In this document: positions 24,508 to 33,473 of the stretch, piece by piece
How the letters are laid out: each line of letters starts with the position of its first letter
Position numbering within the stretch: the stretch's first letter is position 1
From: Tenacibaculum gallaicum
Lineage (GTDB): Bacteria; Bacteroidota; Bacteroidia; Flavobacteriales; Flavobacteriaceae
Direction: 5' to 3'
Assembly: GCF_003387615.1 (NCBI RefSeq)
Contig: NZ_QUNS01000014.1
Coordinates: 1-45,820, forward strand
Length of the DNA: 45,820 nucleotides
The notes under the pieces: model-generated
Told to the model about the DNA's origin: nothing
Seen by the model: only the letters and a program-made list of their open reading frames with translations
Database searches by the model: none
Translations under genes and position numbers: made by a program

Positions 24508-26610
24508 ATGCAAAGTTTTAGATCAGAAATAGAAAACCCTTTAGTAGAAAAAGATATCCTAGAGTTAGAGCGCAAAATACGCTTGTTTAACGAAGGGAAA
24601 ATAGATGAAGAACGTTTTAGAAGCTTACGTTTAGCCAGAGGAATATATGGGCAACGTCAGTTTGGGGTACAAATGATTCGTATCAAATTACCGTATGGTA
24701 AAGTTACGAGCGAACAGTTATATAGAATAGCAGATGTTTCTGATGAGTATTCACGTGGTCGTTTACACATTACTACACGTCAAGATATTCAAATTCACCA
24801 CGTAAGTTTAGACAGAACGCCTGAGTTATGGGCACAGTTAGAAAAAGACGATATTACGTTGCGTGAAGCCTGTGGTAATGCGGTACGTAATGTTACGGCT
24901 TCAGAAACGGCAGGAATCGACCCAAAAGAACCGTTTGATGTATCGCCGTATGCACATGCAACCTTTCAATTTTTCTTGCGTAATCCAATCTGTCAAGAAA
25001 TGGGAAGGAAATTCAAAATGTCTTTTTCTGCAACAGAAGAAGATACCGCATTGAGTTTTATCCACGATTTAGGATTTATCGCTAAAACAAAAACAGTAGA
25101 AGATAAAGAGGTAAAAGGATTTAAAGTATTATTAGCAGGTGGATTGGGTTCACAACCACGTCATGCAGATTTGATTTATGAATTTTTAGAAGCTGAATTA
25201 TTAATTCCTACTATTGAAGGTGTTTTACGTGTATTTGATCGTTACGGAGAACGTGCAAAAAGAGCCAAAGCCCGCTTAAAATTCTTAGTAAAAGATTTAG
25301 GAGTAGATGCTTTCTTAGAGTTAGTAGCCACTGAAAGAAACGCATTGGCGTATAAAACCTATCCGATAGATACTACCGATTTTGAACAAGATATTGTTTT
25401 TGAAACCAACGAAGCTCCATCTGTAGTGATAGAAAATGAAGAAGCGTATAAAAACTGGAAAGTAACCAATGTTTTCAAGCAAAAGCAAGATAGACTATAT
25501 GCGATAGGGATTAAAGTGCATTTAGGAGATTTTTATACCGATAAAGCACGTTTGTTAGCAGATTTAATCAAGAAATATGGATCGAATGAATTGCGTTTTA
25601 CGCTACGTCAAAATATTTTGATTCGTCACGTAAGAGAAGAGTTTTTACCGTTTTTCTACAGTGAATTACAAAAGTTAGGCTTTGCAGAAGTAGGATATAA
25701 CAGTTTAAATGACATCACAGCATGTCCAGGAACCGATACCTGTAATTTAGGGATATCAAGTAGTACAGGAATCGCAGCTGAACTAGAACGTGTGTTAAAA
25801 GCTGAATATCCGCAGTATGTAAATAATAAAGACATTGCGATTAAAATTAGTGGATGTATGAATGCTTGTGGACAACACAACATGGCACACATTGGTTTTC
25901 AAGGAATGTCAATAAAAGTAGGAAAGTTGCTAGCACCTGCCTTACAAGTATTAGTTGGCGGTGGAGTTTTAGGAGATGGAAGCGGACGTTTCTCTGATAA
26001 ATTAGTGAAAATTCCAAGTAAAAGAGGACCAGAGTCTTTACGAATATTGTTAAACGATTTTGAACAACATAAACAAGAAGATGAAGACTTTTTAAGCTAT
26101 TACGATAGACAGGGAAAAACGTATTTCTATGATCTTTTAAAAGAATTATCAGATACTACCAATTTAAAAGAAGATGATTTTATTGATTGGGGACACGATA
26201 AAAACTATGTAAAAGCCATAGGAGTGGGTGAATGTGCAGGAGTTGTAATTGATTTGGTAGCAACTTTACTATTTGAAAGTGAAGAAAAGTTAGAAAATGC
26301 AGCACAAGCTTTGAAGAGTCAACAATGGTCTGATAGTATTTACCATGCCTATGCTGCTATGGTAAACACAGCTAAAGCATTATTAACATCAGAAGGAGCA
26401 AAAACCAATACACAAGCGGGAATCATCACCAATTTTGATGAAGTTTTTGTAGCAACAAATAAAATAGAATTACCAAGTTCATTTGCCGAGTTGATTTATC
26501 AAATCAATGAAAATGAACCTACGGAAGCTTTTGCAAAAAAGTATTTAGAAGAAGCGACATCGTTTTACAAAAAGGTAGATGCTTACCGAAAAGTAGCCGT
26601 AGAAAGTTAA
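24508..26610 (+). CDS. sir: Ferredoxin-type sulfite reductase with C-terminal HEPN domain
   Basis: The 700-residue siroheme [4Fe-4S] nitrite/sulfite reductase family protein has duplicated ferrodoxin-like halves, with RQFGVQMIRIKLPYGKVT near the N-terminus and LRFTLRQNILIRHV in the second half. The cluster ligands lie in CPGTDTCNLG (about residue 407) and SGCMNACGQH (about 449). Residues ~560-690 (KAIGVGECAGVVIDLV..AYAAMVNTAKALL) match the HEPN extension of flavobacterial sulfite reductases. Reduction of sulfite to sulfide is favoured over nitrite because of the cysH/D/N and cysE/M neighbours, although siroheme supply suits both. HEPN role here is unknown. Confidence 0.9.
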   Translation: MQSFRSEIENPLVEKDILELERKIRLFNEGKIDEERFRSLRLARGIYGQRQFGVQMIRIKLPYGKVTSEQLYRIADVSDEYSRGRLHITTRQDIQIHHVSLDRTPELWAQLEKDDITLREACGNAVRNVTASETAGIDPKEPFDVSPYAHATFQFFLRNPICQEMGRKFKMSFSATEEDTALSFIHDLGFIAKTKTVEDKEVKGFKVLLAGGLGSQPRHADLIYEFLEAELLIPTIEGVLRVFDRYGERAKRAKARLKFLVKDLGVDAFLELVATERNALAYKTYPIDTTDFEQDIVFETNEAPSVVIENEEAYKNWKVTNVFKQKQDRLYAIGIKVHLGDFYTDKARLLADLIKKYGSNELRFTLRQNILIRHVREEFLPFFYSELQKLGFAEVGYNSLNDITACPGTDTCNLGISSSTGIAAELERVLKAEYPQYVNNKDIAIKISGCMNACGQHNMAHIGFQGMSIKVGKLLAPALQVLVGGGVLGDGSGRFSDKLVKIPSKRGPESLRILLNDFEQHKQEDEDFLSYYDRQGKTYFYDLLKELSDTTNLKEDDFIDWGHDKNYVKAIGVGECAGVVIDLVATLLFESEEKLENAAQALKSQQWSDSIYHAYAAMVNTAKALLTSEGAKTNTQAGIITNFDEVFVATNKIELPSSFAELIYQINENEPTEAFAKKYLEEATSFYKKVDAYRKVAVES

Positions 26611-26624
26611 AAAAGGAGAGTCCA

Positions 26625-27392
26625 ATGAAAAATCAACCAAAATTAACCGTAGTAGGTGCAGGACCAGGAGATGCTGATTTAATCACCTTAAAAGCAATCA
26701 AAGCATTAGAACAAGCCGATGTGGTATTGTACGATGCATTGGTAAATAATGACCTGTTAGGATATGTGAATCCGAATGCAGAAGTAATCTTTGTAGGAAA
26801 ACGTAGAGGATGTTATCGATATCAACAAGAACAGATTAATGAGTTGATTGTCGCAAGAGGATTTTCTCACGGACACGTAGTACGTTTAAAAGGAGGTGAT
26901 CCTTTTATTTTTGGTAGAGGATCAGAAGAAATGGAATACGCAGCTAAACACGGATTAGAAGTTGCTGTAGTACCAGGTATTTCATCTTCATTAGCAGTAC
27001 CAGCATATCAGAACATTCCGTTGACAAAAAGAGGAAGCTCAGAAAGTTTTTGGGTAATTACAGGAACTACAAAACAGCACCAATTATCAAACGATGTTGC
27101 TTTAGCAGCAAAATCGAGTGCAACGGTTGTTATATTAATGGGCATGGGAAAACTCTCAGAAATTATTCATCTTTTTAAAGAAGCAGGAAAGAACGAATTA
27201 CCCGTAGCGATTATTCAAAATGGAACAACTCCTGAAGAAAAAATAGGAATAGGTACTGTAGATACAATCGAAGAAGTAGTCGCTAAAAATAACTTGAGTA
27301 ACCCTGCTATTATTGTGTTAGGAGACGTAGTAAATCACAGACAGCAATTGCTACAAGTACAACAAGAAGCTGTTTTAAAAGAGGTGGTATAA
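26625..27392 (+). CDS. cobA: Uroporphyrinogen-III C-methyltransferase
   Basis: The 255-residue SUMT transfers two methyl groups from SAM to uroporphyrinogen III, the first step to siroheme. GAGPGDADLITLKAIKALEQADVVLYDALV, VRLKGGDPFIFGRGSEE and VVPGISSSLAVPAYQNIPLTKRG are the family hallmarks. It provides siroheme for the reductase directly upstream (14 bp away). The oxidation/chelation half is encoded at 28037, after an HPP membrane gene, so the CysG activities are split here. Confidence 0.94.
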   Translation: MKNQPKLTVVGAGPGDADLITLKAIKALEQADVVLYDALVNNDLLGYVNPNAEVIFVGKRRGCYRYQQEQINELIVARGFSHGHVVRLKGGDPFIFGRGSEEMEYAAKHGLEVAVVPGISSSLAVPAYQNIPLTKRGSSESFWVITGTTKQHQLSNDVALAAKSSATVVILMGMGKLSEIIHLFKEAGKNELPVAIIQNGTTPEEKIGIGTVDTIEEVVAKNNLSNPAIIVLGDVVNHRQQLLQVQQEAVLKEVV

Positions 27393-27405
27393 AGAAGTTT
27401 TAGTA

Positions 27406-27996
27406 ATGGTAAAACAAAGAATTCAAAGAAGTATTCGTATAACAAAATATATTCTTTATAAAGAAACGTTACTTGATTTTAAAGAAAGCTTTTGGTCATT
27501 TATAGGTGCTTTTTTTGGTATAGGTATAATTGCTTTTATCCAATCATTCTATTTACCAGATATCGAAAATATTTTTTTAATAGGTTCTTTTGGAGCATCT
27601 TGTGTTTTAATATATGGAGCAATTCAAAGCCCTTTAGCACAACCAAGAAATTTAATAGGAGGTCATGTACTATCTGCTATAATAGGAGTAACTATATACA
27701 ATTTAGTACCTAGTGTTGTATGGATATCAGCACCATTAGCTGTTTCATTTTCTATTATAGCAATGCAGTATACAAAAACACTTCATCCACCAGGAGGAGC
27801 TACAGCATTAATAGCAGTTATTGGGACTGAAAAAATTAAATCATTAGGATATATGTATGTCCTATCTCCTGTATTAACAGGAACTTTAATTCTTTTTGTA
27901 GTAGCTCTGTTATTTAATAATATGACAAAAAGTAGGTGTTATCCTACCAATAGAAAATATACAAGACTTTTTAAAAGGAAAACAGAAAACTATTAA
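27406..27996 (+). CDS. HPP-family membrane protein
   Basis: The 196-residue membrane protein has about four hydrophobic segments and the diagnostic motif TLHPPGGATALIAV near residue 127. Plant HPP proteins of this family have been linked to chloroplast nitrite transport; bacterial roles are poorly known. It lies between the two siroheme genes, 13 bp after cobA, so transport of nitrite, sulfite or a related anion is possible but unproven. Codon composition is more AT-rich than its neighbours, suggesting it may have joined the operon later. Confidence 0.88.
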   Translation: MVKQRIQRSIRITKYILYKETLLDFKESFWSFIGAFFGIGIIAFIQSFYLPDIENIFLIGSFGASCVLIYGAIQSPLAQPRNLIGGHVLSAIIGVTIYNLVPSVVWISAPLAVSFSIIAMQYTKTLHPPGGATALIAVIGTEKIKSLGYMYVLSPVLTGTLILFVVALLFNNMTKSRCYPTNRKYTRLFKRKTENY

Positions 27997-28036
27997 AAGC
28001 AGGCAACAATATTAAATAAGTTTAAAAAGAATATTA

Positions 28037-28615
28037 ATGAAGGAAGAAAGAAATAACCTGTACCCAATCTTCTTAAAAACAAAAGAGTTAGAGGTGTTAA
28101 TTGTTGGAGGTGGATTTGTTGCAGAGGAAAAACTACGATTTTTACTAAAATCGAGTCCAGATGCTACCGTAACTATGGTCGCTCCATTTTTTAAAGAAGA
28201 AACTGTTAAAGTAGCTAAACAAGGTAAGGTGAATATGATAACAGATAGCTATAATGATACCTATTTACAAGGAAAACATTTAGTGATTGCAACAACAGAT
28301 GTTCCAGAAGTAAATATACAAGTATATAAAGACTGTAGAAGTCAAAATAAGTTGGTGAATGTAGCAGATAATCCACCGTATTGTGATTTTTACATGGGAG
28401 GAATTGTAACCAAAGGAAATGTAAAAGTAGCTATTTCAACCAACGGTAAATCACCAACAACGGCTAAGAGGTTACGTCAGTTTTTTGAGGAAGTTATTCC
28501 TGAAGACATTAATCAATTAGTACAAAACTTAAATAGTTACAGAAAAACCATCAAAGGAAACTTTGAACAAAAAGTAGAAACATTAAATAAGCTAACTGAG
28601 AGTTTAGTGAAATAG
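28037..28615 (+). CDS. Precorrin-2 dehydrogenase / sirohydrochlorin ferrochelatase (Met8p-type)
   Basis: The 192-residue protein has an N-terminal Rossmann fold (LYPIFLKTKELEVLIVGGGFVAEEKL) and the NPPYCDFYMGGIVTKGNVKVAISTNGKSPTTAKRLRQFFEE segment of the CysG N-terminal/Met8p family. It oxidises precorrin-2 with NAD and inserts iron to make siroheme. Combined with cobA it completes siroheme synthesis for the sulfite reductase. ATG 28037 gives a normal start at residue MKEERN. Confidence 0.92.
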   Translation: MKEERNNLYPIFLKTKELEVLIVGGGFVAEEKLRFLLKSSPDATVTMVAPFFKEETVKVAKQGKVNMITDSYNDTYLQGKHLVIATTDVPEVNIQVYKDCRSQNKLVNVADNPPYCDFYMGGIVTKGNVKVAISTNGKSPTTAKRLRQFFEEVIPEDINQLVQNLNSYRKTIKGNFEQKVETLNKLTESLVK

Positions 28616-28622
28616 AGTACAA

Positions 28623-29678
28623 ATGATACAAACAGATATATTAATTATAGGAGCAGGTCCTACAGGACTATTTACCGTTTTTGAAGCAGGATTATTAAAA
28701 CTACGTTGTCATTTAATTGATGCCTTACCACAACCAGGAGGGCAGTGTTCAGAAATTTATCCGAAGAAACCAATTTATGATATCCCGGCATACCCAGAGA
28801 TTTTAGCAGGAGACTTAACTAAGAACTTACTAGAACAAATAAAGCAATTTGAACCAGGATTTACGTTGGGTGAACGTGCTGATACTATTGAAAAACAAGA
28901 TGACGGAACATATATCGTAACCACTAATAAAGGAACAAAACATCAAGCACCTGTAGTAGCTATAGCAGGAGGCTTAGGAAGTTTTGAACCTCGTAAACCA
29001 CCGATTCCAAATATCGCTGACTTTGAAGATAAAGGAGTAGAGTATATGATTAAAGAGCCAGAACTCTATCGCGATAAAGATGTGGTAATTGCTGGAGGAG
29101 GAGATTCTGCCCTAGATTGGTCTATTTTCTTAAGTAATGTAGCAAAATCGGTAACCTTAATTCATAGAAGAAATGAGTTTAGAGGAGCATTAGATTCTGT
29201 AGAAAAAGTTCAAGAGTTAAAGAATTTAGGGAAGATTAATTTAATAACACCTGCTGAGGTAAAAGCAGTATTAGGTGAAAACCATGTAACAGGTGTTGTG
29301 GTAGAAGAAAAAGGGAAAGAACCTTATATGATAGATACCGACCATTTTATCCCATTATTTGGATTAGCGCCTAAATTAGGACCAATTGCAAATTGGGGAT
29401 TAGAAATTGAGAAGAATGCTATTAAAGTAAACAATGCATTGGATTATCAAACGAATGTAGAAGGTATCTATGCTATTGGAGATGTAAATACCTATCCAGG
29501 AAAATTGAAATTAATTTTATGTGGATTCCATGAAGCAACACTCATGTGTCAAAGTGCATACAAACGCATCCATCCAGATAAAAAGTACGTGATGAAGTAT
29601 ACGACTGTTGGCGGTGTAGACGGTTTTGACGGTACAAGAAAAGAAGCACCAAAAGCAGTAGTAAAAGCAATTCAATAA
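28623..29678 (+). CDS. Ferredoxin-NADP reductase (thioredoxin-reductase-like type)
   Basis: The 351-residue flavoprotein has two dinucleotide-binding folds: ILIIGAGPTGLFTVFEAGLL for FAD at the N-terminus and VVIAGGGDSALDWSIFL for NADPH in the middle. The C-terminal GIYAIGDVNTYPGKLKLI closes the FAD site. It lacks the redox CxxC of thioredoxin reductases and fits the type-2 ferredoxin/flavodoxin NADP reductase family. It would pass NADPH electrons to the ferredoxins at 24122 and 29813, and so to sulfite reductase. It starts 7 bp after the siroheme gene. Confidence 0.9.
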   Translation: MIQTDILIIGAGPTGLFTVFEAGLLKLRCHLIDALPQPGGQCSEIYPKKPIYDIPAYPEILAGDLTKNLLEQIKQFEPGFTLGERADTIEKQDDGTYIVTTNKGTKHQAPVVAIAGGLGSFEPRKPPIPNIADFEDKGVEYMIKEPELYRDKDVVIAGGGDSALDWSIFLSNVAKSVTLIHRRNEFRGALDSVEKVQELKNLGKINLITPAEVKAVLGENHVTGVVVEEKGKEPYMIDTDHFIPLFGLAPKLGPIANWGLEIEKNAIKVNNALDYQTNVEGIYAIGDVNTYPGKLKLILCGFHEATLMCQSAYKRIHPDKKYVMKYTTVGGVDGFDGTRKEAPKAVVKAIQ

Positions 29679-29685
29679 TGGGGAT

Positions 29686-29796
29686 TAGGATGAAAGTAGT
29701 TAGGAGTTAAGCGTATAAGTTTGTTGTAATTACAAGTTTTAAGTAAAAACTCCTTCACCAACTAAACTGAAAAGCCTTCCTAACTACTGATTCCTA
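29686..29796. repeat. Palindromic element between ferredoxin reductase and [2Fe-2S] ferredoxin genes
   Basis: Arms 29686-29705 and 29778-29796 share TAGGA..AGTAGTTAGGA in inverted orientation. It is a second intergenic palindrome within the operon, unrelated in sequence to the one at 22763, and forms a stem-loop in the transcript. Confidence 0.6.
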
Positions 29797-29812
29797 TAAG
29801 AAATTGTTATAA

Positions 29813-30148
29813 ATGGATAATCAAGACATCAATATAAAAATAACAGACCGTGAAGGTGTAATGCATGAGGTAGTTGCTCCGACAGATATGGCAATGAACT
29901 TAATGGAAGTTGTTCGATCATACGAATTAGCTCCGGAAGGAACTATTGGAATCTGTGGAGGAATGGCAATGTGTGCATCTTGTCAATGTTATGTAAAGTC
30001 AAATCATGAATTGCCTGAAATAAATGACGATGAAGATGCAATGCTAGCAGAAGCCTTTCATGTAGAAGAAAATAGCCGATTAGGATGTCAAATTCAAATG
30101 ACTTCTAAATTAGAAGGGTTGGAGGTTGAGTTAGCTCCCGAAAGTTAG
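29813..30148 (+). CDS. [2Fe-2S] ferredoxin (adrenodoxin/Fdx-type)
   Basis: The 111-residue protein has the cluster pattern CGGMAMCASCQC followed by a distant cysteine in SRLGCQIQMT, matching vertebrate-type/ISC [2Fe-2S] ferredoxins (C-x5-C-x2-C-xn-C). It is encoded after the ferredoxin reductase and likely receives its electrons. Use in sulfite reduction or siroheme-related steps is inferred from the operon. Confidence 0.9.
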   Translation: MDNQDINIKITDREGVMHEVVAPTDMAMNLMEVVRSYELAPEGTIGICGGMAMCASCQCYVKSNHELPEINDDEDAMLAEAFHVEENSRLGCQIQMTSKLEGLEVELAPES

Positions 30149-30171
30149 TTATTTTTATAAAAAATTAGTAA

Positions 30172-30915
30172 ATGCAATTCAAACAATACGATTTATCATT
30201 AAAAGATGATGTAGAAAACTTTACAAAACAATTATTTTACGCATTGTTTAATGATGTATGCCAAGAAAAAGCAAACCATTTAAAAGAAAAATTTGTAAAA
30301 ATACTAAATGGGTTGGCTATTAATAATGCTTTGGAAGCATGGGCTGTATACCAACAAACCTTTTGCGAAATACGAGAAAAGTTAGATTTAGATGCCAAGG
30401 CATTTGAACAAACCGATCCAGCCTGTAAAAGCTTAGGAGAAGTATATTTAGCCTATCCAGGGTTTCATGCCATTGCTGTATATCGATTGAGTCATGAATT
30501 GTATAAAATGGAAATTCCGATTTTACCAAGAATGATGAGCGAATATGCACACGGGGTAACAGGAACAGATATTCACCCAGGAGCAGTCATTGGCGATTCG
30601 TTTTTTATAGATCATGCAACAGGAATTGTTATTGGAGAGACGACTGTTATAGAAAATAACGTAAAAATATATCAGGGAGTTACCTTAGGAGGAATTCAAG
30701 TTAAAAAAGAATTAGCCTCCATAAAAAGGCATCCAACTATTGAAAAGAATGTAACCATTTATGCCAACGCAACTATTTTAGGAGGAGATGTAGTGATAGG
30801 TAGCGATAGTGTAATTGGTGCTAATGTTTGCGTAACCACCTCTGTACCCGAAGGATCTATTGTAACCTATGAGTCAGAAAATAAAATAACCACTAGAAAA
30901 TCCTATGTTAAATGA
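30172..30915 (+). CDS. cysE: Serine O-acetyltransferase
   Basis: The 247-residue hexapeptide-repeat acetyltransferase makes O-acetylserine, the carbon skeleton for cysteine. The left-handed beta-helix begins at YAHGVTGTDIHPGAVIGDSFFIDHATGIVIGETTVI, with GVTLGG and HPTIEKNVTIYANATILGG later; the catalytic histidine lies in DHATG. The N-terminal helical domain supports hexamer formation. It overlaps or abuts the cysM gene. It would be feedback-inhibited by cysteine in the usual manner, though no test is possible here. Confidence 0.93.
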   Translation: MQFKQYDLSLKDDVENFTKQLFYALFNDVCQEKANHLKEKFVKILNGLAINNALEAWAVYQQTFCEIREKLDLDAKAFEQTDPACKSLGEVYLAYPGFHAIAVYRLSHELYKMEIPILPRMMSEYAHGVTGTDIHPGAVIGDSFFIDHATGIVIGETTVIENNVKIYQGVTLGGIQVKKELASIKRHPTIEKNVTIYANATILGGDVVIGSDSVIGANVCVTTSVPEGSIVTYESENKITTRKSYVK

Positions 30916-30934
30916 TGTAGGTACCAAATTAACC

Positions 30935-31822
30935 ATGAAAACTAAAACAATTATAGATAGTATAGGAAATACGCCACTAATAGAAGTATCTAACATACTT
31001 CAAAAAGAAGGCGTAAAACTATTATTAAAGCTAGAGGGAAATAACCCAGGCGGAAGTGTAAAAGATAGAGCAGCATTTAACATGATTGCTGAAGCTATTA
31101 AAAGAAAAAATATCCGTCAAGGAGATTATTTAGTAGAAGCAACTAGTGGAAACACAGGAATTGCATTAGCACTCATGGCAAAAATTTTAGGGGTAAATAT
31201 GGTATTGGTGATGCCTGAAAACTCTACTGAAGAACGTGTAAAAACCATGCGTGCTTACGGAGCTGAGGTTATTTTAACAGATGCAGAAAAAGGAATTGAA
31301 GGTTCTAGAGATGTAGCGATGGAATTACGCTATAAAAAAGGCTATTTTATGCTCAACCAGTTTGAAAATACTGATAATTGGAAAGCACACTATAAAACTA
31401 CAGGTCCAGAAATTTGGAACGATACCGAAGGAACAATAACTCATTTTGTTTCAGCGATGGGAACTACAGGAACCATTATGGGAGTTTCTACTTATTTAAA
31501 AGAACAAAACCCTGAAGTACAAATTGTAGGAGCACAACCTAAAGATGGCGCTAGAATCCCAGGAATTCGTAAGTGGTCGCCAGAATACCAACCAAAATTT
31601 TTTAACAAAAGTAAGGTGGATCAAGTGATAGAGCTAGACGAAAACGATGCTAAAAACATGACGAGAAAGCTAGCGCAAGAAGAAGGAGTTTTTGCAGGAA
31701 TGAGTAGTGGAGGAGCGGTGCATGCAGCCTTAGAAATAGCAAAAACGATTGAAAAAGGGGTAATTGTAGCGGTGATTTGTGACAGAGGCGATCGCTATTT
31801 ATCTTCGGATTTGTTTCAATAG
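30935..31822 (+). CDS. cysM: Cysteine synthase (O-acetylserine sulfhydrylase), CysM-like
   Basis: The 295-residue PLP enzyme combines O-acetylserine and sulfide to cysteine. The PLP lysine lies in NPGGSVKDRAAFNMI (about residue 40), followed by EATSGNTGIALALMA and the C-terminal EEGVFAGMSSGGAVHAAL. Length and the KDRA/SGNTG signatures resemble CysM (cysteine synthase B). The start is set at ATG 30935 (MKTKTIIDSIG); an upstream ATG at 30905 overlaps cysE. It ends the sulfate-to-cysteine operon, followed by a GC-rich palindrome. Confidence 0.92.
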   Translation: MKTKTIIDSIGNTPLIEVSNILQKEGVKLLLKLEGNNPGGSVKDRAAFNMIAEAIKRKNIRQGDYLVEATSGNTGIALALMAKILGVNMVLVMPENSTEERVKTMRAYGAEVILTDAEKGIEGSRDVAMELRYKKGYFMLNQFENTDNWKAHYKTTGPEIWNDTEGTITHFVSAMGTTGTIMGVSTYLKEQNPEVQIVGAQPKDGARIPGIRKWSPEYQPKFFNKSKVDQVIELDENDAKNMTRKLAQEEGVFAGMSSGGAVHAALEIAKTIEKGVIVAVICDRGDRYLSSDLFQ

Positions 31823-31851
31823 ATTGTCTTTATTTATTTAATAATACAGAA

Positions 31852-31871
31852 ATTCCCGCTTAGGCGGGAAT
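31852..31871. repeat. REP-like palindrome after cysM
   Basis: ATTCCCGC-TTAG-GCGGGAAT is a perfect 8-bp hairpin of the same class as 14217-14240. A nearby T-rich stretch might let it act as a weak terminator of the cys operon. The rest of 31823-32012 shows nothing clear apart from a weak TGAGTA/TACTCA hairpin. Confidence 0.65.
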
Positions 31872-32012
31872 ATGGACAAATTATTTTTATTTTTTGATTT
31901 GTTTGTTAAGGGGCTTGAGTATGAGTAGTAGCGAATTTTTACTCACTAACCTTTATTTTGTATTTATAAGTTTTATCAATTAGACCTCTACTATTTGTAC
32001 ATATTGTTATAT

Positions 32013-33473
32013 CTAGTTTTTATAAAACTTTTCTTCTTTTACCTTAATATTAGTTAATGAATTACATTCATTTTTAAGAGTTAAACTAAATATATTCTTT
32101 ATTTGGTCTTTGATATTTTCAGAATCTTCTATGTCAATTTCGTATAGAGCTCCATCATGTAAAGGTATCAGTAATCTAGCATCTTTTACTTTTTTAAAAA
32201 CTCCAATAATGGCTTTTTTAAAAATATAAGAAGCTTTTGATTGTATAAAATGGCTTAAAATCCATACATTATCATTATTGATATCAAGTTTTCTAATATT
32301 ACCATTTTCAGTTTTTACATAACCATTTTCTATTGACTCTTTTATTAAGTTTTCTTTGAATTTAGATAATTCAGAAAATTTCATGAAATAATTTTTGACT
32401 TGCTCTTTAAATTTTAGGTTATTTTCAAATGTGTCTCCATATAAAAAGCGATAAAAAAGTATCTTAGCTTCCTTTCTACTACTTTTAGTCACTTCTATAT
32501 TGTATATTTTAGCGACAATATCCGAATATATATCATCTACACTTATTAACTTTAAGAGTTTATTGTCCGAAGATAAATGTGCTAATATGCTGGCTTCGAA
32601 TTGACTATAGTCAACATAAAATAGTTCTTTACCTTCATTTGGTATAATTATATTTCGATTTTCCTTTTTTAAATTTTGAAGAGATGGTTCTTTTATAATT
32701 ATTCTTGATGTTACTGTCCCAAATCCAACAAAATAAGGATTAACGTAATTGTTGCCTCCTAATCTTGATTTAAGAATCATCAATGTTTTCAAGTCTCTAT
32801 TGAGTTTGTTCAACCTATTGAACTGTTTACAAATACCATCAGATTTACGAAGTAAACTAACTGTCTTTTCAACTGATTCTAAAATCCTATAATTCTTATT
32901 TTTTAAATAGCTAGCTTGAGTATCAAAATTCTCAGGTTGAAATATGTTATGAGAAAACTGTAATTCATTTTTAATATTGTATATGTTTCTATGTAAATTA
33001 ACACATTTTTCATCTAAAATATCTCTATCAATTTTTATTCCATCAAATGAGGTTTTATGAATAATTTTATTAATATCAAGCTCAATATCATTGAACCTAT
33101 CCCACTCGTTGCAAGGTGCTTCCTTTAGTTTGTCAATGAATTCTTTTATTTTTAAAAGAAACTCATTTAAATCAGTTATTTTATAATTTGATTTAATTAT
33201 GTTCTCTCTTCTCAATGATTTTAAAATATGCCATTTTTTAAAATCTAATAAATCTTTACCTTTTTGAGAAAATTGTTTATCAAGAGATTCTATATTAATA
33301 ATCTCAGGAATTTTTTTGTTTCTTTTTGTTTTAATTTCTCTAATCAAATCAGAGACTTGAAATGTATAATACTTATTTCTATTTGATATATTATAATCTT
33401 CAACAAAATCGTTATTTGATATATCTAGTGAATACCATCTATTTTCTGTAAAGCAAATAATTAATTCTTTCAT
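32013..33473 (-). CDS. Stand-alone family A DNA polymerase (RT-cassette partner)
   Basis: The 486-residue protein has a PolA-type catalytic core in its C-terminal half: FGTVTSRII..PSLQNLKK (~251-270), motif A FYVDYSQFEASILAHL with D288, an O-helix-like RKEAKILFYRFLYG (R333, K337, Y341, Y345), QSKASYIFKKAI (~411-422) and motif C LIPLHDGALYEI with D440. The usual HDE is HDG here. Tyr occupies the position of E. coli Pol I F762. Residues 1-240 show no 5' nuclease or 3'-5' exonuclease motifs. The ATG overlaps the stop of the RT gene by 4 bases, so both are translated together. It may copy a cDNA made by the RT into duplex DNA; that is inference. Not a chromosomal polA, which is ~900 residues. Confidence 0.85.
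   Translation of the reverse strand: MKELIICFTENRWYSLDISNNDFVEDYNISNRNKYYTFQVSDLIREIKTKRNKKIPEIINIESLDKQFSQKGKDLLDFKKWHILKSLRRENIIKSNYKITDLNEFLLKIKEFIDKLKEAPCNEWDRFNDIELDINKIIHKTSFDGIKIDRDILDEKCVNLHRNIYNIKNELQFSHNIFQPENFDTQASYLKNKNYRILESVEKTVSLLRKSDGICKQFNRLNKLNRDLKTLMILKSRLGGNNYVNPYFVGFGTVTSRIIIKEPSLQNLKKENRNIIIPNEGKELFYVDYSQFEASILAHLSSDNKLLKLISVDDIYSDIVAKIYNIEVTKSSRKEAKILFYRFLYGDTFENNLKFKEQVKNYFMKFSELSKFKENLIKESIENGYVKTENGNIRKLDINNDNVWILSHFIQSKASYIFKKAIIGVFKKVKDARLLIPLHDGALYEIDIEDSENIKDQIKNIFSLTLKNECNSLTNIKVKEEKFYKN

Noticed and set aside
30905..30934. Longer start for cysM overlapping cysE
   Set aside because: The extra ten residues have no family match and ATG 30935 gives the normal N-terminus.
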